NCBI RefSeq assembly: GCF_016920785.2
Contig: NW_024609884.1
Span: 32,098,080 to 32,162,079, forward strand
DNA from: Ixodes scapularis
Lineage: Eukaryota; Arthropoda; Arachnida; Ixodida; Ixodidae
Length of the DNA stretch: 64,000 bases
Reading direction: 5' to 3'
The notes beneath the pieces are model-generated. The model did not search any database and was not told the origin of the DNA. It saw nothing but the letters and a program-made list of their open reading frames with translations. Every line of letters begins with the position of its first letter. The first letter of the stretch is position 1. The translations under genes and the position numbers were made by a program. This document shows, piece by piece, positions 1 through 12,500 of the stretch.

Positions 1-286
1 CTTAGGGGTCTTTGGCTTGTCTATATTTTGCATCCTACAAAGTTGTTTTAAGCACTCCTTAAAAAGGGTTCTTCGTGAAAGACCTATAAGGTTTTTTTTT
101 TTTTTTTCAAGCTCCCTTTTTTTTTTTTTTCTAATGCGAAAGAGTTTTTTTTATTGCCCAGTTGCCTTTCTAGTGCGCCAGGGGGCGATAGTGCTTGGGG
201 GGTCGAAGACCTTTCAAGAACGGATATCTTTTAGGTTGTACCAGGACTACACGGAGGCGAAAGCTAAAATATCCATATATATGTGC
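1..286. other. unassigned AT/T-rich stretch
   Basis: No gene was recognised. It contains long poly-T runs (about 92-106 and 118-130) and nothing resembling a family domain in any frame. Confidence 0.5.
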
Positions 287-720
287 ATGTACTATCGGGG
301 AAAAATGAAATGCGAACAGAGGAGCGCGTGGCTCGCGGTACAGGCTGCGCCACCTGGAAGTGAACCTAGGGGCGAGGGTGCGTGGCTTACTTCGATGTGT
401 TCACGCCCCTCGACTGACGCTCCCCCAGCTTCGGCAGTGCGCCTCTCAGTGCGCTGAAAGCTGTCACCGCTATCTTTGCCTGCTCGGCGACTGCGGCGAG
501 CTTCTTTGCACCGCAAGCGCTGAGCCAGCAAAGATAGCGGTGATAGCTCTCAGCGCACTAAGAGGCGCACTGCTGAAGCTTGGGGAGCGCAGAGGGAGGG
601 GCGTGGACACGTCGGAGTAGGCGACGGACCCTCGCTCCTAGGCTGACTTCCAGGCGGCGCAGCCTGTACCGCGAGCCACGCGCTCCTCTGTTCGCATTTC
701 ATTTTTCCTCGATAGTACAT
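287..720. repeat. 434-bp palindromic fold-back MITE
   Basis: The sequence starting atgtactatcg at 287 returns as its reverse complement, cgatagtacat, ending at 720, and most of the interior folds back too. About 120 bp from the left end (aaatgaaatgcgaacagagg...) pairs with the right end, and the central part (gcaaagatagcggtgatagc at 519-546) pairs with gctgtcaccgctatctttgc at 460-479. Open frames across it are by-products of the palindrome. The structure is typical of a non-autonomous fold-back DNA element. Superfamily unknown; a TA/AT-rich target (atatat...atgtatgt) is visible on both sides. Confidence 0.8.
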
Positions 721-3412
721 ATGTATGTATGTGTGTGTCTTTTTTTTTTATGCGTTAGCATTAGTGCCTTTGTACATGCACTAACCTTCGACTGGTTTGG
801 CGCACACTTATATAAAGTTGGCAATGTCGCCACGCGATGGCTCCACAGCCAGTAGGGCTGTGGAAATTTGCTAGGAAGCACCTTTTGCAAGCACCAGGGA
901 GAAGAGGAGTTTCGGGAATGTTCACCCCGCGGAAAAGTGCTGAGAGACTGCATTCACCATGCTTTGTTATACAAAACCGGTGCGCGAAATACTCACGCAT
1001 TTCTTCGAGAGTCAGCGTGGCGGCAACAGCAGTTTCGGCCCATTTTTTTCCTTTTTTTCCTTTTTTTTTTTCTTTGGGGTGGTAGGAGCGGCTACGATTT
1101 CTCATCCCTCGCGCATACCGGTTAGGCTCATCATCGCCGAGCGGCAGTACGCAAGAGCCACTGCGCAGCTCATTAGCTTTCTTTGCTGGGTCGTCCTTCT
1201 TCGACCGTGATGTTCGTTTCATATCCAGTCCTCCCACGGAGAGTTGTTGGGGGCAGCTGCGGGGACTGCGGCCCTAACAACCAGTAACCTGGAATGGCGT
1301 TTGTCCCGTCTGCATTTCCGGTTCCATGGTAGCCGGTAAACGCCCGCGTGCGTCGCGGTGGGCGCAGTCTTGCGGCGCCCACTTTCGCCTAGAACGATTT
1401 GTGACCGCGTCAGCGATGCGGTGCGGCTCCAGCAAGACTCGGGATCTGTCGGGCCGCGCCGTAATTGCGGCGCTAGTAACGACGCCTTTTCGGCGTTGTT
1501 TTGGCCCGGCGTTGTCTACGAGGCTCTATTTTAAGGGATGATTCGCAGCGTAATTTCTGCGCCGAGGCGCATTCCCGCGCTTGCATGTTTAAAAACGTTT
1601 TTTTTTTTTTTTTTCCTTTTTTTTTTTTTTTATTGCATATGCAATGCCAAAGGAAGAATGGCCAAAAAGCGTCTTCAGACGGGTATGCTACAGAGTAAAA
1701 CGTTGCTATTTTGTGGCTTCCTTGCATGTTTATACACACCAGTCGTGTCTTTAACTTTTTTGGTTTCTAAAGAGGGAAAAAAGAGAGAGGTGTTTACGTG
1801 ACTATTGTGGGCATTCGGTCCTTTTCGGTTGGACCACGTCCCAGTGCCCATGCTTATAACGTAGACGCGCGCTTGTTTATTGAACAGTGGGGTGATATGT
1901 TTTAGCGTCAGGATATTCGGACGAGGTGACTTAGAAATGTGAATAGGGGTGAAGCACACGAAGGTGACATTTCACTTTCCAGAGCGTGCGTGATTAGCGA
2001 TCAGCTCGTTTACGGCGTAGCTCCGCTGATCGCAGCCTGAAAGCTGACATATCGAATGTTGGTGGTCTCTTTTTCGATAAATCGGAAACCCCGTTGTTGT
2101 TATTGTTGTTGCTTTTCTTAATTGCGTGTCGCAATTGCGGTCGTCACCCTAAAACGAGCCATTACATAACTGGCAAAATATTTGTTGACTTTATGAACGT
2201 GATGACTGATGTTTCGATGGAGGCGGTAAAAATCGCCATCTTTACTCATGGGGATTTGAGCTGAGGTTGAAAACGTTATCTTGCATATTTTGTTCCTGTC
2301 TATGAAAAAGACACAAAATAAATGTCCACGAGAAGCGCTTTGTTTTGTTGCACAAGCTCTTCTGCCGACAAAAGGCCTGTCCGTATGTTTTTGGTGTTTG
2401 TGAAACGAAATATATAGATGCTATTTTACAAGTGTTTTGCCAAAAGGGAGCTTGTACAACCAGATAATGTACTTGTGCAGTTCTCGAGGCCAACTCTCGT
2501 AGACAGTTTGAGCAGTGTTGCGTTGAAACTTCAAACTCTGTTGACCGAAACAAGAGGTCTCGTGTTGCGTCGAAAATGCATACAATCATGGACGAAACGA
2601 TATTGGGTGCCCAGAAAATAAGCAGAAAACGCAAAAAGTGTTTTTCGTTTGACAGTCATCACTTTACTTGAGCACGACGTCTGTATGTTAACTCTTCTGT
2701 CCATGTTGTTTCGCACGTGCACAAGTTATACTTTCCTTTGGGCTGAAATGATCACACTCGCATGCCATACACTCTTGTCTCGTTTCCATTCATATTAAGA
2801 GCGATTACTTGGCATTACTCTTTGTACGTTGTATGTCTCGACAGAGATGTTCACCCTCGTTCTAGTCAAGGAAGGCGTTTTGTAATGACAGTGATATGAC
2901 ATGCTTCTCTGATACTTATTTTATTCACTTCTAGAAACGTGTGTCCATCAAGGAACGCGGATTTGCGAGCATGCATACACCAAGCACACTCTGAGGGGAA
3001 CGTTTTGAGACGTCATACTATCCAAGGACGCTGTTTTGCTTTACCAGCATTGAAATTTGTGCTGTCGGCAGCTGTAGGGAGTGACAGGTTGTCAGCCTCG
3101 TTGCGTGGCGTCCTTGAGAATCGCGCGGGAGGTACCACTTCCAAATGTGCATTACTCTGCAAAGGGGTGTGGGTTGGGGCGAGAAGCGCGATGTATGACG
3201 GACAGCCATGTAGTTTCTCCTGGCCCGACTGGACGTTTGATGTGACAGCAGTTCTCCTTCATGTTATTTCCACGCGAGAAGACATTGATTTGACAAAGGT
3301 CCTAACGGAGACTCCTCTCTTTTAGTTCCGCCAAAATTTCGTTGAGTGCTGAGATAGGGTGACCTTCATTTCATCCTTCCGAGCCCAATAATCCTTCGAC
3401 AAAGTGTTTTTT
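721..3412. other. unassigned intergenic sequence
   Basis: No protein family was recognised. It has poly-T/poly-A tracts at 1040-1073 and 1596-1631, a GC-rich CpG-dense patch at about 1080-1560, and AT-rich unique-looking sequence elsewhere. An open frame at 2939-3325 follows an acceptor-like cacttctag but matches nothing I know. Confidence 0.45.
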
Positions 3413-3420
3413 TTATAGAT

Positions 3421-3708
3421 CAGGGGTTTTCGAACGTTTCTTTCTTGAGTCTGCCTTGAACGGCAGCCGATCGGAACCCCTTCCAGGGTCAGTATTAAGT
3501 GATGCAATAAAGAAGCACAGAAGCATGTAGACCTTGCTAACAATAATGCGTGTGTTAGGGAACGTTCAGCTTATAATGCATCAATGGGCGGTCCAGGTTG
3601 GCTGAAATAGTGCTTAACCTGGGAACACACTTTACTCTGGGATGGTGGGGGAAATTTGGGAGCTCAAGGAATCCCTGAGTTCCTAGGAACCCACTTTGAG
3701 AACCCATG
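3421..3708. mobile_element. hAT-type non-autonomous element A
   Basis: It begins CAGGGGTTTTCGAACG and ends with the inverted match ...TTGAGAACCCATG. The flanking 8-mers ttatagat (3413-3420) and ttacagag (3709-3716) match at 6 of 8 positions, as a decayed hAT 8-bp TSD would. The interior (gcagccgatcggaacccc, ctgagttcctaggaaccc) is non-coding. Its right TSD is shared with the next element. Confidence 0.6.
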
Positions 3709-3716
3709 TTACAGAG

Positions 3717-4031
3717 CAGTGCTTCTCAACCATTGATGTTTCGCGGACCCCTTGTAGGTAGGCGGAGATGATGGAGGATTCCGTTCGGGGTGAGGAGAAT
3801 AAAAAGGTAAATAATCCTGATAATGATCTAATAAATGAATATAACTAATTGCTAGTGTGAAGGAGACTTATCGCATTGACATACACACGAGAAAACTCAC
3901 CCGAAAATTAAAACGTTTTTTCTCAATGTGAAAAAAAAAAAGGAAGACAACTTATATTGCCGGGTTTCACGGATGAGACAGGGCTTCGCTAACCCCTAAA
4001 ACCATCGCGGACCCCCATTTGAGAACCACTG
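3717..4031. mobile_element. hAT-type non-autonomous element B, adjoining A
   Basis: It starts CAGTGCTTCTCAACCATTG and ends CATTTGAGAACCACTG, an imperfect terminal inverted repeat of the common hAT form CAGTGGTTCTCAACC. The flanking 8-mers ttacagag (3709-3716) and ttatagag (4032-4039) differ at one position. Non-coding interior with gcggaccccttg and its inverted counterpart near the ends. Confidence 0.75.
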
Positions 4032-4808
4032 TTATAGAGTATATATTCGGTGGGTTATATGTATAATCCGTTCCATACATAATATCTAACGCTGTCAAAG
4101 CTGTTGGCGCGAGCATCGGGCTTGATCACGTTGATCATTTGCACGCGCTCGCGCCAGTATTTTTTTTTTTTTTTTTGTTAGGCAAGAAACTCAATCGGCG
4201 CGTTATATTCGAGCTCCTTTACTCGTACTCCGACCCTCCGAGTTTCATACTCCGGGCACAGCAACTGAACGGCGCATGGCGTACAGGAGCGCGACACACC
4301 GAAACTATCGACGAGCCACACGAGCTCCCTCCGACCGCACGGTTATGAGTCTTATGACGAACCCGGGATCTCGTGGTTTCGGGTGGCAGAAGCCGGAATT
4401 GTTTCGGAGATAAATTGATTAAGGCCTGTGTGGATCGCCAGGGTGTAAAGTAAGAGAGATGGCGACGTTATGAAGTTTATACGAACGTTTTAATATTCCT
4501 GAAAGGTTTCAAGACTCGCTTCGAGCACATATGTGGAAAGTTGCCTTGGCCGATCTATTCAGTGACCATGCCTGCTTCATATTTAAATTAAAGACGACAT
4601 TCTTGAACCCGGCCGCTTGTCGACGCAGGAAATCCTCAAGCTTATTAGATATTTCCTGGTTCCGTCTTGCAGCGCGAGACGGAAGCTGTCGATGTGCTAC
4701 GCCGATACCGGCACACCGTCGATCAATACACGTCCATTACTTCTTAGGCGAGATACATGAACATGATGTTTCGACTTTCCAGTCGAAGTATCTCGATTCG
4801 CTGGGTTA

Positions 4809-4883
4809 AGCATTTTAAAAAGAACAGCAACGCTGTTCTTTTTAAAATGCTCAGAAACGTTGCTCATCTTAGCAACGTTTCTG
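4809..4883. repeat. two adjacent perfect hairpins
   Basis: The first stem is 20 bp and perfect (4809-4828 with 4832-4851, 3-nt loop aac). The second begins at the very next base: a 13-bp perfect stem, cagaaacgttgct (4852-4864) with agcaacgtttctg (4871-4883), and a 6-nt loop. No coding content. It may be a remnant of a fold-back element or a recombination-derived cruciform. Confidence 0.8.
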
Positions 4884-7383
4884 TCGCTGTGCTATCGGCA
4901 CGCCCGTTTGATAGATGAATTCGTTTTCAGGCGAGATGCTCGAACAAACCTTTTCCGGAACGCTAATTGCTGTCTTGGCTTTCAAATCAAATCGTGTTTA
5001 CCTGCTAGACTAAGCACTAATCAACTGAAAACGAGCAGCGGTCCGGCCACGCCTTTCGTCTCGACGGTCTCAACAGCCCAGCCATCTTGTTTGTTTACGT
5101 GACGTCGCGGAGCGCGAAGAAGTCACTCGCGCTCCGAGAAATACTCGGTGCACGAAGAGCGTGCTCGAGTGTCAGTCTCTGACGGCACTCCTGTCCGTTT
5201 AGTGAAAGGAGCGCCAAACTCTCGCGCCATTTGTCAGCGAGCTCCTGTTTTGAGTACGCTCTCCGGATGTCAGTACTTGTTTCTAAATGGTTCATGAGCG
5301 TGCTGGTGGGAACGGTCGATTTTCGCGTGAGTTTCTATTATGCGTCCGGCCACACTAACCTCCTTGTTTTCATGACGAAGGCTGTCGGACTAAATGCTGT
5401 GAAAATACTTCCGTTCGTGTTCCACATCTTATCGGCTTTATTTCATGAACTCGTGCGGTTGGGCACGAACTTGCGGCGTACGTGATGTCATCGTATTATG
5501 AATTTGCCATTCGTACCAATAGGCCCCTTTTCGAAAGTTATGGGCCGATTATTAGAAGGTCGGAACCACTGTACAATGACGGAACGTGCAAGTCATTTCA
5601 TAAGGTGGCGAACGTCGGAGCGCGGCGAGCTAATCAAACAGCATTGAAAGTGCAATGGCACGGCTCTCGTCACTCTATTGAGTGGTTGTGTTCTTGCCTT
5701 GTAGGGGGAGGGGGGGGGGGGGGGGGGGGCGTTCAACCAAACGCATATGGTGTGCCCTGACGCTTCGGTTTTAGTCCGTCATTGTGTAGGGATTCCACAG
5801 CTCCAACAAGGGGCAGTCTTTCGAAAGCACTTGGAAATAAAATGGGAGATAAGAGGGGGGGGGGGGGGGGGGAGGGAAGAGAGAGACTTTTGAATTTGCG
5901 CTCAGTTGCAAAGGGCTTTTTTGTTGCGTCTCGTGTAGCTCAGTGATTGTAGACTCAACAACACGCTTAGTCACTGAAATACTAAACGCAGCGGAGCGTA
6001 CATTAATTAGCATGGCACTCTTTATCGTGTGCGTCGCCTGCCAAGCGCAGATGCGATAAGGACGCGAGGTAGCGGCAGAACGGAGGTTGTCCGGAAGGTA
6101 ATTGCTTTTCCACCTCGCTAATCTTCTCGGTGGCGCCTCTCGTCGGCTGCGATCGGCCGCTCTTGCGGATTGAGCGAGTTAGCCGGTAAGCCCGGATTAG
6201 TCTTCGTAAGAGTGACGAGGTAAACGGTGATATTACATGCTACAAGATTTGCACGCTGACGTGATCAAGCGTGTGCGTCTTTTTCTTTTTTTGGATAGTT
6301 TTTGAATTGAAGTGTGCAATCAGTTGGGTCCTCCTGATTACGTTCGCGCGCTTCGAATATACTGACTGCAGCTGAAAAGTGGGCGCTACTATTCAGAGCC
6401 TTTGATAGCCGAAAAGTTGAAATCATGACGCCAGGTGACCTTCGCAAGCTGCGGATGTTCCTCCATTATCAAGCGTGCAGTTGATGTGATTACAGTTGCA
6501 AAGAAGTGTGCCAAACCACATCTTTCATTTTATGTCACGTGTCCTCCGATTCGACGATATTTAAGGCTCTGGACACTCGCGGAACATGCCGGATGAAAGC
6601 CAGTCAAGGCCTGCCTGCGCTGAGCAAGAATAATGGAGAGGGGCTCTTGGTGGGAGGGGGGGGGGGGGGGGGGGGGTTTCGTCAGTTCATCGCCTCGAAG
6701 GTGATGATGTCGATGCCCACGACGACAAAGACTGGGCCGCAAAGACTGGGCCGTGTTGGTGGAAGAGCCCCTCCTCTCGACGGCTCCTGGATAGCCGTTT
6801 CCGCTGCGCGAGCTTTCGTCCCCGTTCGGCATCTCACACAGATGCAAAACGGGTCTGTCAGAAAGCGGCTGCAACGTACGGCGTGTCGCGCCGCCACGCC
6901 GCGTAAACGGGCCTGTCGTGCGAGCCGTCGTCGTGATTTCGGCATTCCGGAGCAGCGTCAGCCGCGTCACGGGCCAGCACGGACCCGGAAACTGTCCGCG
7001 CTGGTCACCGTGCACGGTGCAGCGGCACATCCTAAAGACGCCCGTGCTCCGCGCTCTCGCCGTTCGTCACTGCCGGCGCGGTTCTTGTTCTCCGACGGGC
7101 TGCTGCTGCTGCACCAGCTGGCGGGCACGACGAGGAAGTCGCCTGCTATCTTGCCCGCCTTGCATTTCACTTTCTTCCTTTTGTTTGCCTTGGACGAGTT
7201 CCCTTTAGCTCTCTGCTTTTCTCGAGTTTCTTCGGCCTTTTCTCGTGGACGCTTTGGTGAACTCGTCGTGGAAATACGACGAGTTGCGTCGTATCGGTGT
7301 TGTAAGGGGCGCCTTCAATACAGACCCTTTTCTTTGCAATCGCCACCAGGCGGTGCTCCAGTCTTGGATGTACCAGAGAACTT

Positions 7384-7437
7384 CAGGTTTATAGAAAGAA
7401 TGAACAAAGGCAGGTTTATAGAAAGAATGAACAAAGG
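7384..7437. repeat. perfect 27-bp tandem duplication
   Basis: Two identical head-to-tail units (7384-7410 and 7411-7437), each beginning caggtttatagaaag and ending gaacaaagg. The 27-bp unit keeps a reading frame (RFIERMNKG twice), but no gene is supported there. The lack of divergence suggests a recent slippage duplication or an assembly stutter. Confidence 0.9.
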
Positions 7438-8437
7438 CGACCTTAACACCGTTATTTCAAAAGTAGATGAAACGTTTAATCACCAATTCTCCAGTTGAAC
7501 ACCAAAAGAACCAAGAAACGCGATATCTGTTTAAATGTTTCGAATATTCTTGTAGACCAACTTGCCTCCTCCAAGAGGTTGAATAGTCCAGCCGAGGGCC
7601 CTCGCTAAATTTCCAACTTTGCTGTCCGTGTAGCATTTATGCTGTCCAGCACTGATGACGTAAGCAAGCTCGACAGGCTTTCAAAGACTGAGCGATTGGA
7701 AGTCAGGACGCAAGCAGCGGTTCATGTTTGTAAACAGTAAAATGATCTATAGACATTTCCATCGTTTATCACCCGGGCGAAGGATGCTGAGTCAGTGAGC
7801 TGTGTACGCATGCGCAGCGTCTGATATATCGCACAGCAGAGCAACAGCGCATGCTCAGAAGGCGTTCCACAGCCCTGTTTACAAAGATGGCAGCGCGCAG
7901 AAGGCGATTTTTTTGCTAAGGTCTATAGCACGGTCTTGCGTTTGGGACTAGATATCCTGACTGAGATTCGCCTGCCTGCATGGTGTGCTTCGCAACAGGA
8001 AGGATAGGTGTCTCTGCGTATCTGATGCCACGTATGCTTTTGTTGGGCGGGATGACCGAGGGTCTGAGTTGCAGGTTTTTTTTATCCGCGCGATTATGGA
8101 CTGAACCTGACAGCTAAAGTGACATTGGTCACGAGCGTCCTCCCCGAGTTAAGGACAGTTTGCGGAACGATATGAAACGAACGTGTGAAAATAAAAGATG
8201 AAAGAGTTGATAGGATCGGAAATTATACAACGCAGGAAGGAAGTGGCCCCTAAGTGTGCACGATGCACCCCCGTGGACACTATGAGCCGAAACACCTGGT
8301 CCTGCCTTTTTCTGCGGTCCTCACAAGCTCTCAATTTGTCAGAGTCCAAAGTATGGGACCTCAACTTCGCATTCCATTCCTAGTTCGGACCGGAGCTGTC
8401 TCAAAAACTGGCAGGTACGCCAAAGAAGCACGAAGAA

Positions 8438-8468
8438 CTGTTTTAGCTCATATTGTCCGCGATAGTAT
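8438..8468. repeat. solo Tc1-type TIR fragment
   Basis: ctgttttagctcatattgtc followed by cgcgatagta matches the right terminus of the long-TIR element at 56940-58439 (tgtttcagctcatactgtcc...). Only one end is present, so it is a remnant or a solo end. Confidence 0.6.
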
Positions 8469-9352
8469 GCCTTGCAGCGTTGAAGGGCAAAAACGTCCGT
8501 GCGCAGCAATTTTATGTTTGACGGACATCTGAAACAGTCGATACAACTAGAGGAGGAAAGATGGGTATAGTCGAAATTTTGTAGAGTAAATGTAGGTCTC
8601 ACGTAGCCAGGACATCTCTCTGATACTGCGGTGTCATTGAATTTTGTGATGTTTCATAAGTAAATCATTGTAATCCCAATGATCTAGTCAACGGGTGCAC
8701 ATTGTATTGAACCCAAGAGCACATTCGCAATGAAAAACGTCCATTTCAAAGAAGCATGCCGGGTGTTTGTCCGTGCGACTGCGCGAACATACACTTGGCA
8801 TTTCTATATACTCATTTTATTATCAGAAGAAAACAAAAAGTTTTAAAATAGGAGTTTTTTTTTTTTTTTCTTCAGCATTTTATTGTAACGTTTAGCTTTC
8901 CATTTTTGGTTTGTAGCCAGCACATCTAAGTCTCGTTATTTCTACCGACCCGACGTAATATAATATGCATTGTGCGCTCTCATTTTAGTTCTTTGCACTG
9001 AATCGCTACGAATCCGAATGAGCCAATGATGAATTGGCCCCATATATGACCAGCACACTCGAATGACGCAGAGGGTGTACGCCTACGGGTAGTGATTTCA
9101 TACTGTGCACTGCGCGAATACGACCTTGACGCTTTTTTGTTTTTTACTTCGAAAGTGTATTGGCAGGCATAAAATTACGCTGCTCAGGTTTGTGCCCCAA
9201 ATTTCTGCTTTCCACCACACTTTACTCGGTGACAGGTCCACAATAAATTGAAGCTCCTCCCCCCTCTTTCCACTTTAACAGAGCGAACGCTGGAGAAGTG
9301 GTCTCCTCCTGTACAGCATTCACTCTGCTAAAGTGAGCGTCTTCAACGTGTA

Positions 9353-9562
9353 TTGTTTGATCATTATTTTCAACCGAATGCTTTCTACAGTTACGAAAGG
9401 ATTAGTGACCTCGTGAAATTGGACTCATTGCTCAACAGGAGAGCGATCCGTGGATTGATGTTTCTGTATAAGTTTGTAAATGCTAGAATTGATTCACCAG
9501 CGCTACTAAGTCACGTCTACTTGCGCGTTCCTCGTAGCCCTAGTAGACTTTATTGTTTTTTT
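9353..9562 (+). pseudogene. non-LTR retrotransposon RT C-terminal remnant
   Basis: The open frame encodes YERISDLVKLDSLLNRRAI followed by RGLMFLYKFVNARIDSPAL and LRVPRSPSR. This has the form ...L..L..RR....L.FLYK..N..IDSP.LL...LRVPR.., the segment that follows the thumb in many Jockey/CR1-type reverse transcriptases. No catalytic core is present and the frame ends in poly-T. A 5'-truncated, dead copy on the + strand. Confidence 0.55.
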
Positions 9563-12500
9563 TTCTGATTTATTTCTCGCAGCACCAGTGACACGCCTTC
9601 AATTGACGTATAATCCTTTAAAACAAACTTGTGGGAATGTTAGCATAGGTATGTTTAATGAAGAACGTAAATTTAGAAAGTGCGTTACTACCATTGTTTT
9701 GTTCCAACTTTCCTTCTTTTTTTTTTCTTTTTGTTTTATCGTGTCCGGACATTTTGACTATTATCTGGCATTGATAAGTGCACCACTAAAGAGGAGTCAA
9801 GCTGTTCGTGGTGTGGGTCACTCAAAAGAAATAAAATTAAGGTGAAGTGGAAATAGGTGGGTGAAGCTTACTTTCGCCAAATACTACTTAAAATCACTCC
9901 CTAATGTTAGTGAGTGAATAAACTTGCCTTAGCTCTTCTTTCTAGGCAATGACAGTCGCCATAAAAATTAAGAAATATGAGCATCGTTCATCCCCTCATC
10001 TCGGAGCCAGAACAAGCGGCCACGTGGCCTGGTGCCTATCCTATGCCTCCAACGTTAATCATAGCCACGCGCTGGGGTCGGCAAAGTAGAAAACGCGTGC
10101 TGAGCTCCAGACATTGTTAGAGTTCGGTTATTCTCATCACCGGAGCGGTTGGATACGAGCCACTACCCGAGTGTCAACCGAGGCATTCATTGTTACAAGC
10201 CAAAGGCGAGCGCTCATGCAATTCTCGTGTTCAATCCATGAGCCGCGCTCGACTGTCGTCAGGCAGGCGGTTTCGATCCCACAATCACGTCATCAAGCTT
10301 ATCGAAGGCAAGACTGAAAGAAATAGTCCCCTTTTATCCTCGCAATTTCACCGCGACAAAGACGCTTCTGAATCAGTGGCGATCTGTGCGAGTATACTTG
10401 GGCCAGACTATATACGACCAATACGCCTTTGCAAAGTCTAACATTCCAACCCGATATCGTTTCATGACCCCTTTAACCTGTTACTGACTATAGAGTTCCG
10501 ATTATTGCCCTTTGATTCTAATAGAAAAACAGAAGAAAAAACAGTGTCGCGCAGTGTACAAGTCATTTTTCTCTGAAAGCAGCCTTAGATTTGGAATTGG
10601 CACGGGCATCGATCGCGTTTTCGCGGCGAGATGTTTTCTATCCCTGATGTCACGACCCAGATTATTCGTAGCGAGCGACAAGTTCGATGGCGGGTAGAAA
10701 GCGTGGGGGAAGCCTAGCCATCACGTTCCTAAGTCACGGTCAGAGCCGATTTTGCTCTTATTTCCGTCGACGAGAGCAGAAATAATCCTGCTCAAGACGT
10801 CATAGTGAGCGTTTGGCCAGTCGTGGAAGGATTTTTTGTCGCGTACGTCGCCAATAGAGATGCAAAGCGAGGAAGCACCAGATCTGTTCAAAGGACTCTG
10901 AAGCAATCTTTTATAGTCTCTCTTTCTCTTCTACATGCCCCCTGTTTGCGAAGAAGCTCGGGAAGCTAGGGCGTTTTCCCTGGAACGTTTGGACGAATTG
11001 CTCTGGCTAGGAAAGGTGCTTCGCATTCTTCTCCACGTCACCCGAACATAAAACGTCCGCTACTGTAACGTCGCAGTCGAGTGACTTGCTGTTGTAAAAA
11101 GTTAGTTTTTTGTCAGCAACGAGCACGAATCAGTTGGTGTTTGCTTCTCGTAGCTACAAGCTACAAACTCGTGCCTGTTCCTTTGTCAGAAGTGCTTCCG
11201 AAGTATTTTTTTTTTCTTCTACCTTTAGAATTTGAACGTGCACGTCTTCACGGCACAACCGTTACGACACAGTCGAATTGGGGCGCGTCGGCACCGTTCT
11301 GTACGTCTCGAGGCTGTTTAACAACTGATTTATGACGCTCCGAATCCCATCTCGGATATTGTGTCGGAACTCTGGGGAGATGTCGTCTCCAGTTACTTAT
11401 CGCTAGGCGCGAATCGAAAATTCACTCGAATGTTTCTGTAAGATACTACAACTATCACGCACTGGAGGGGAAAGACGAAACTCGAGACTATACAGATATT
11501 CCTGTCATTTGTCGCGTCGAGGCGCTGAGACATCGAGATCATACGCCACAAATGAACTGGAGGTTGCGCAAGGTTCGAGGAAAGGCTCGAGAACAAACTG
11601 TCTCAAGTATATCGCACGGCTCCGCGAGAGGAAACAATAAAAGCTCTCCGCTTGATAAGACAAACAAGTGGAACAGTGTTCTCGACGCGAGTCGTGAGTC
11701 TCCTTTGGCAACGCCTTCTTCCGTTCTTCCTGGACGCGTGAGAGCGCGAAAGTTAAAACTGCAAGATAACAATGTAAAGAAGGGGGGGACAATAGGGCGC
11801 CGTGGAAATGTGCCGTCGCGGCCGGCTCGCTGGCTCGCTCGTGAGCCCCGCGAGCAGCGGAACTTTGCCGGGCAGTTGGCGACCGAGGCGCCTGCCGCTC
11901 TCCTTCGCTGTTGTCAACAGAGACGCTTGCCCTTCCGAGGAGTCTCGAAAGAAGGGTCGCGGCACAGTCCCCGACAATGAACGACGTTCGCTGTCCGTCC
12001 CCTCGATTTCTTTTCTGTCAATGCAAGAAACCTGCCGCGCGCTCGTGGACAATGCTGTACGAGAGACGTGGGGCCCGCTTTTCTCTGCGCCTAATTGCTT
12101 TTAATCCGCCGACGAAGTGAGACAATACTCTACGGGGCGAGTGGACGCCAGAGAAGCCGGTCTCGAACTGCGGGCGCCGCCTCCAGTCTCGTCTCCCGAA
12201 GTAATAACTCTTTTTTTTTTTTTTTTTAAGAGAAACAAATTGAGGAGCGGCGCAGTTCTATAGTCTCGTCGCTCGGTTTTTCACTTATCGCCAACACATT
12301 GCCGCGTGTCCCGCTATAATGCGTCTTTTTGTCCGAAAAAAAAAGAAAAAAAAACGAGGATTAGTACGAGTTTTGTAGTATCGTCTCCCGGTTTTTTGTG
12401 GTACTGTGTATGTGCGTTCCCACATTGCTTTCTCTTCCCCACCGAAATAACGAGCACGCGCGTCAAAAAACAAACCTGTTTACCGTCTTTTTTTTTTTTT

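Larger units (their letters stand above)
4884..9352. other. unassigned region with G-runs and a GC-rich patch
   Basis: No gene was recognised. Poly-G runs sit at 5710-5729 (20 G), 5855-5872 (18 G) and 6656-6676 (21 G). A GC-rich, CpG-dense patch at about 6680-7170 is open in several frames on both strands, including a 330-codon frame at 6506-7498 that runs through a poly-G tract and a tandem duplication; it is likely fortuitous. A promoter or first-exon CpG island cannot be excluded. Confidence 0.4.

Noticed and set aside
17..457. 146-codon open frame
   Set aside because: Its second half lies in the palindromic MITE and the first half is poly-T translated as Phe; no family resemblance.
6506..7498. 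330-codon open frame on the + strand
   Set aside because: It runs through a 21-bp poly-G tract and a tandem duplication, has no recognisable domain, and overlaps long open frames on the other strand in GC-rich DNA. Openness follows from composition.
11552..12104. Overlapping GC-rich frames of 95-142 codons on both strands
   Set aside because: Three or four frames are open simultaneously with no known motif; typical of CpG-rich non-coding DNA.
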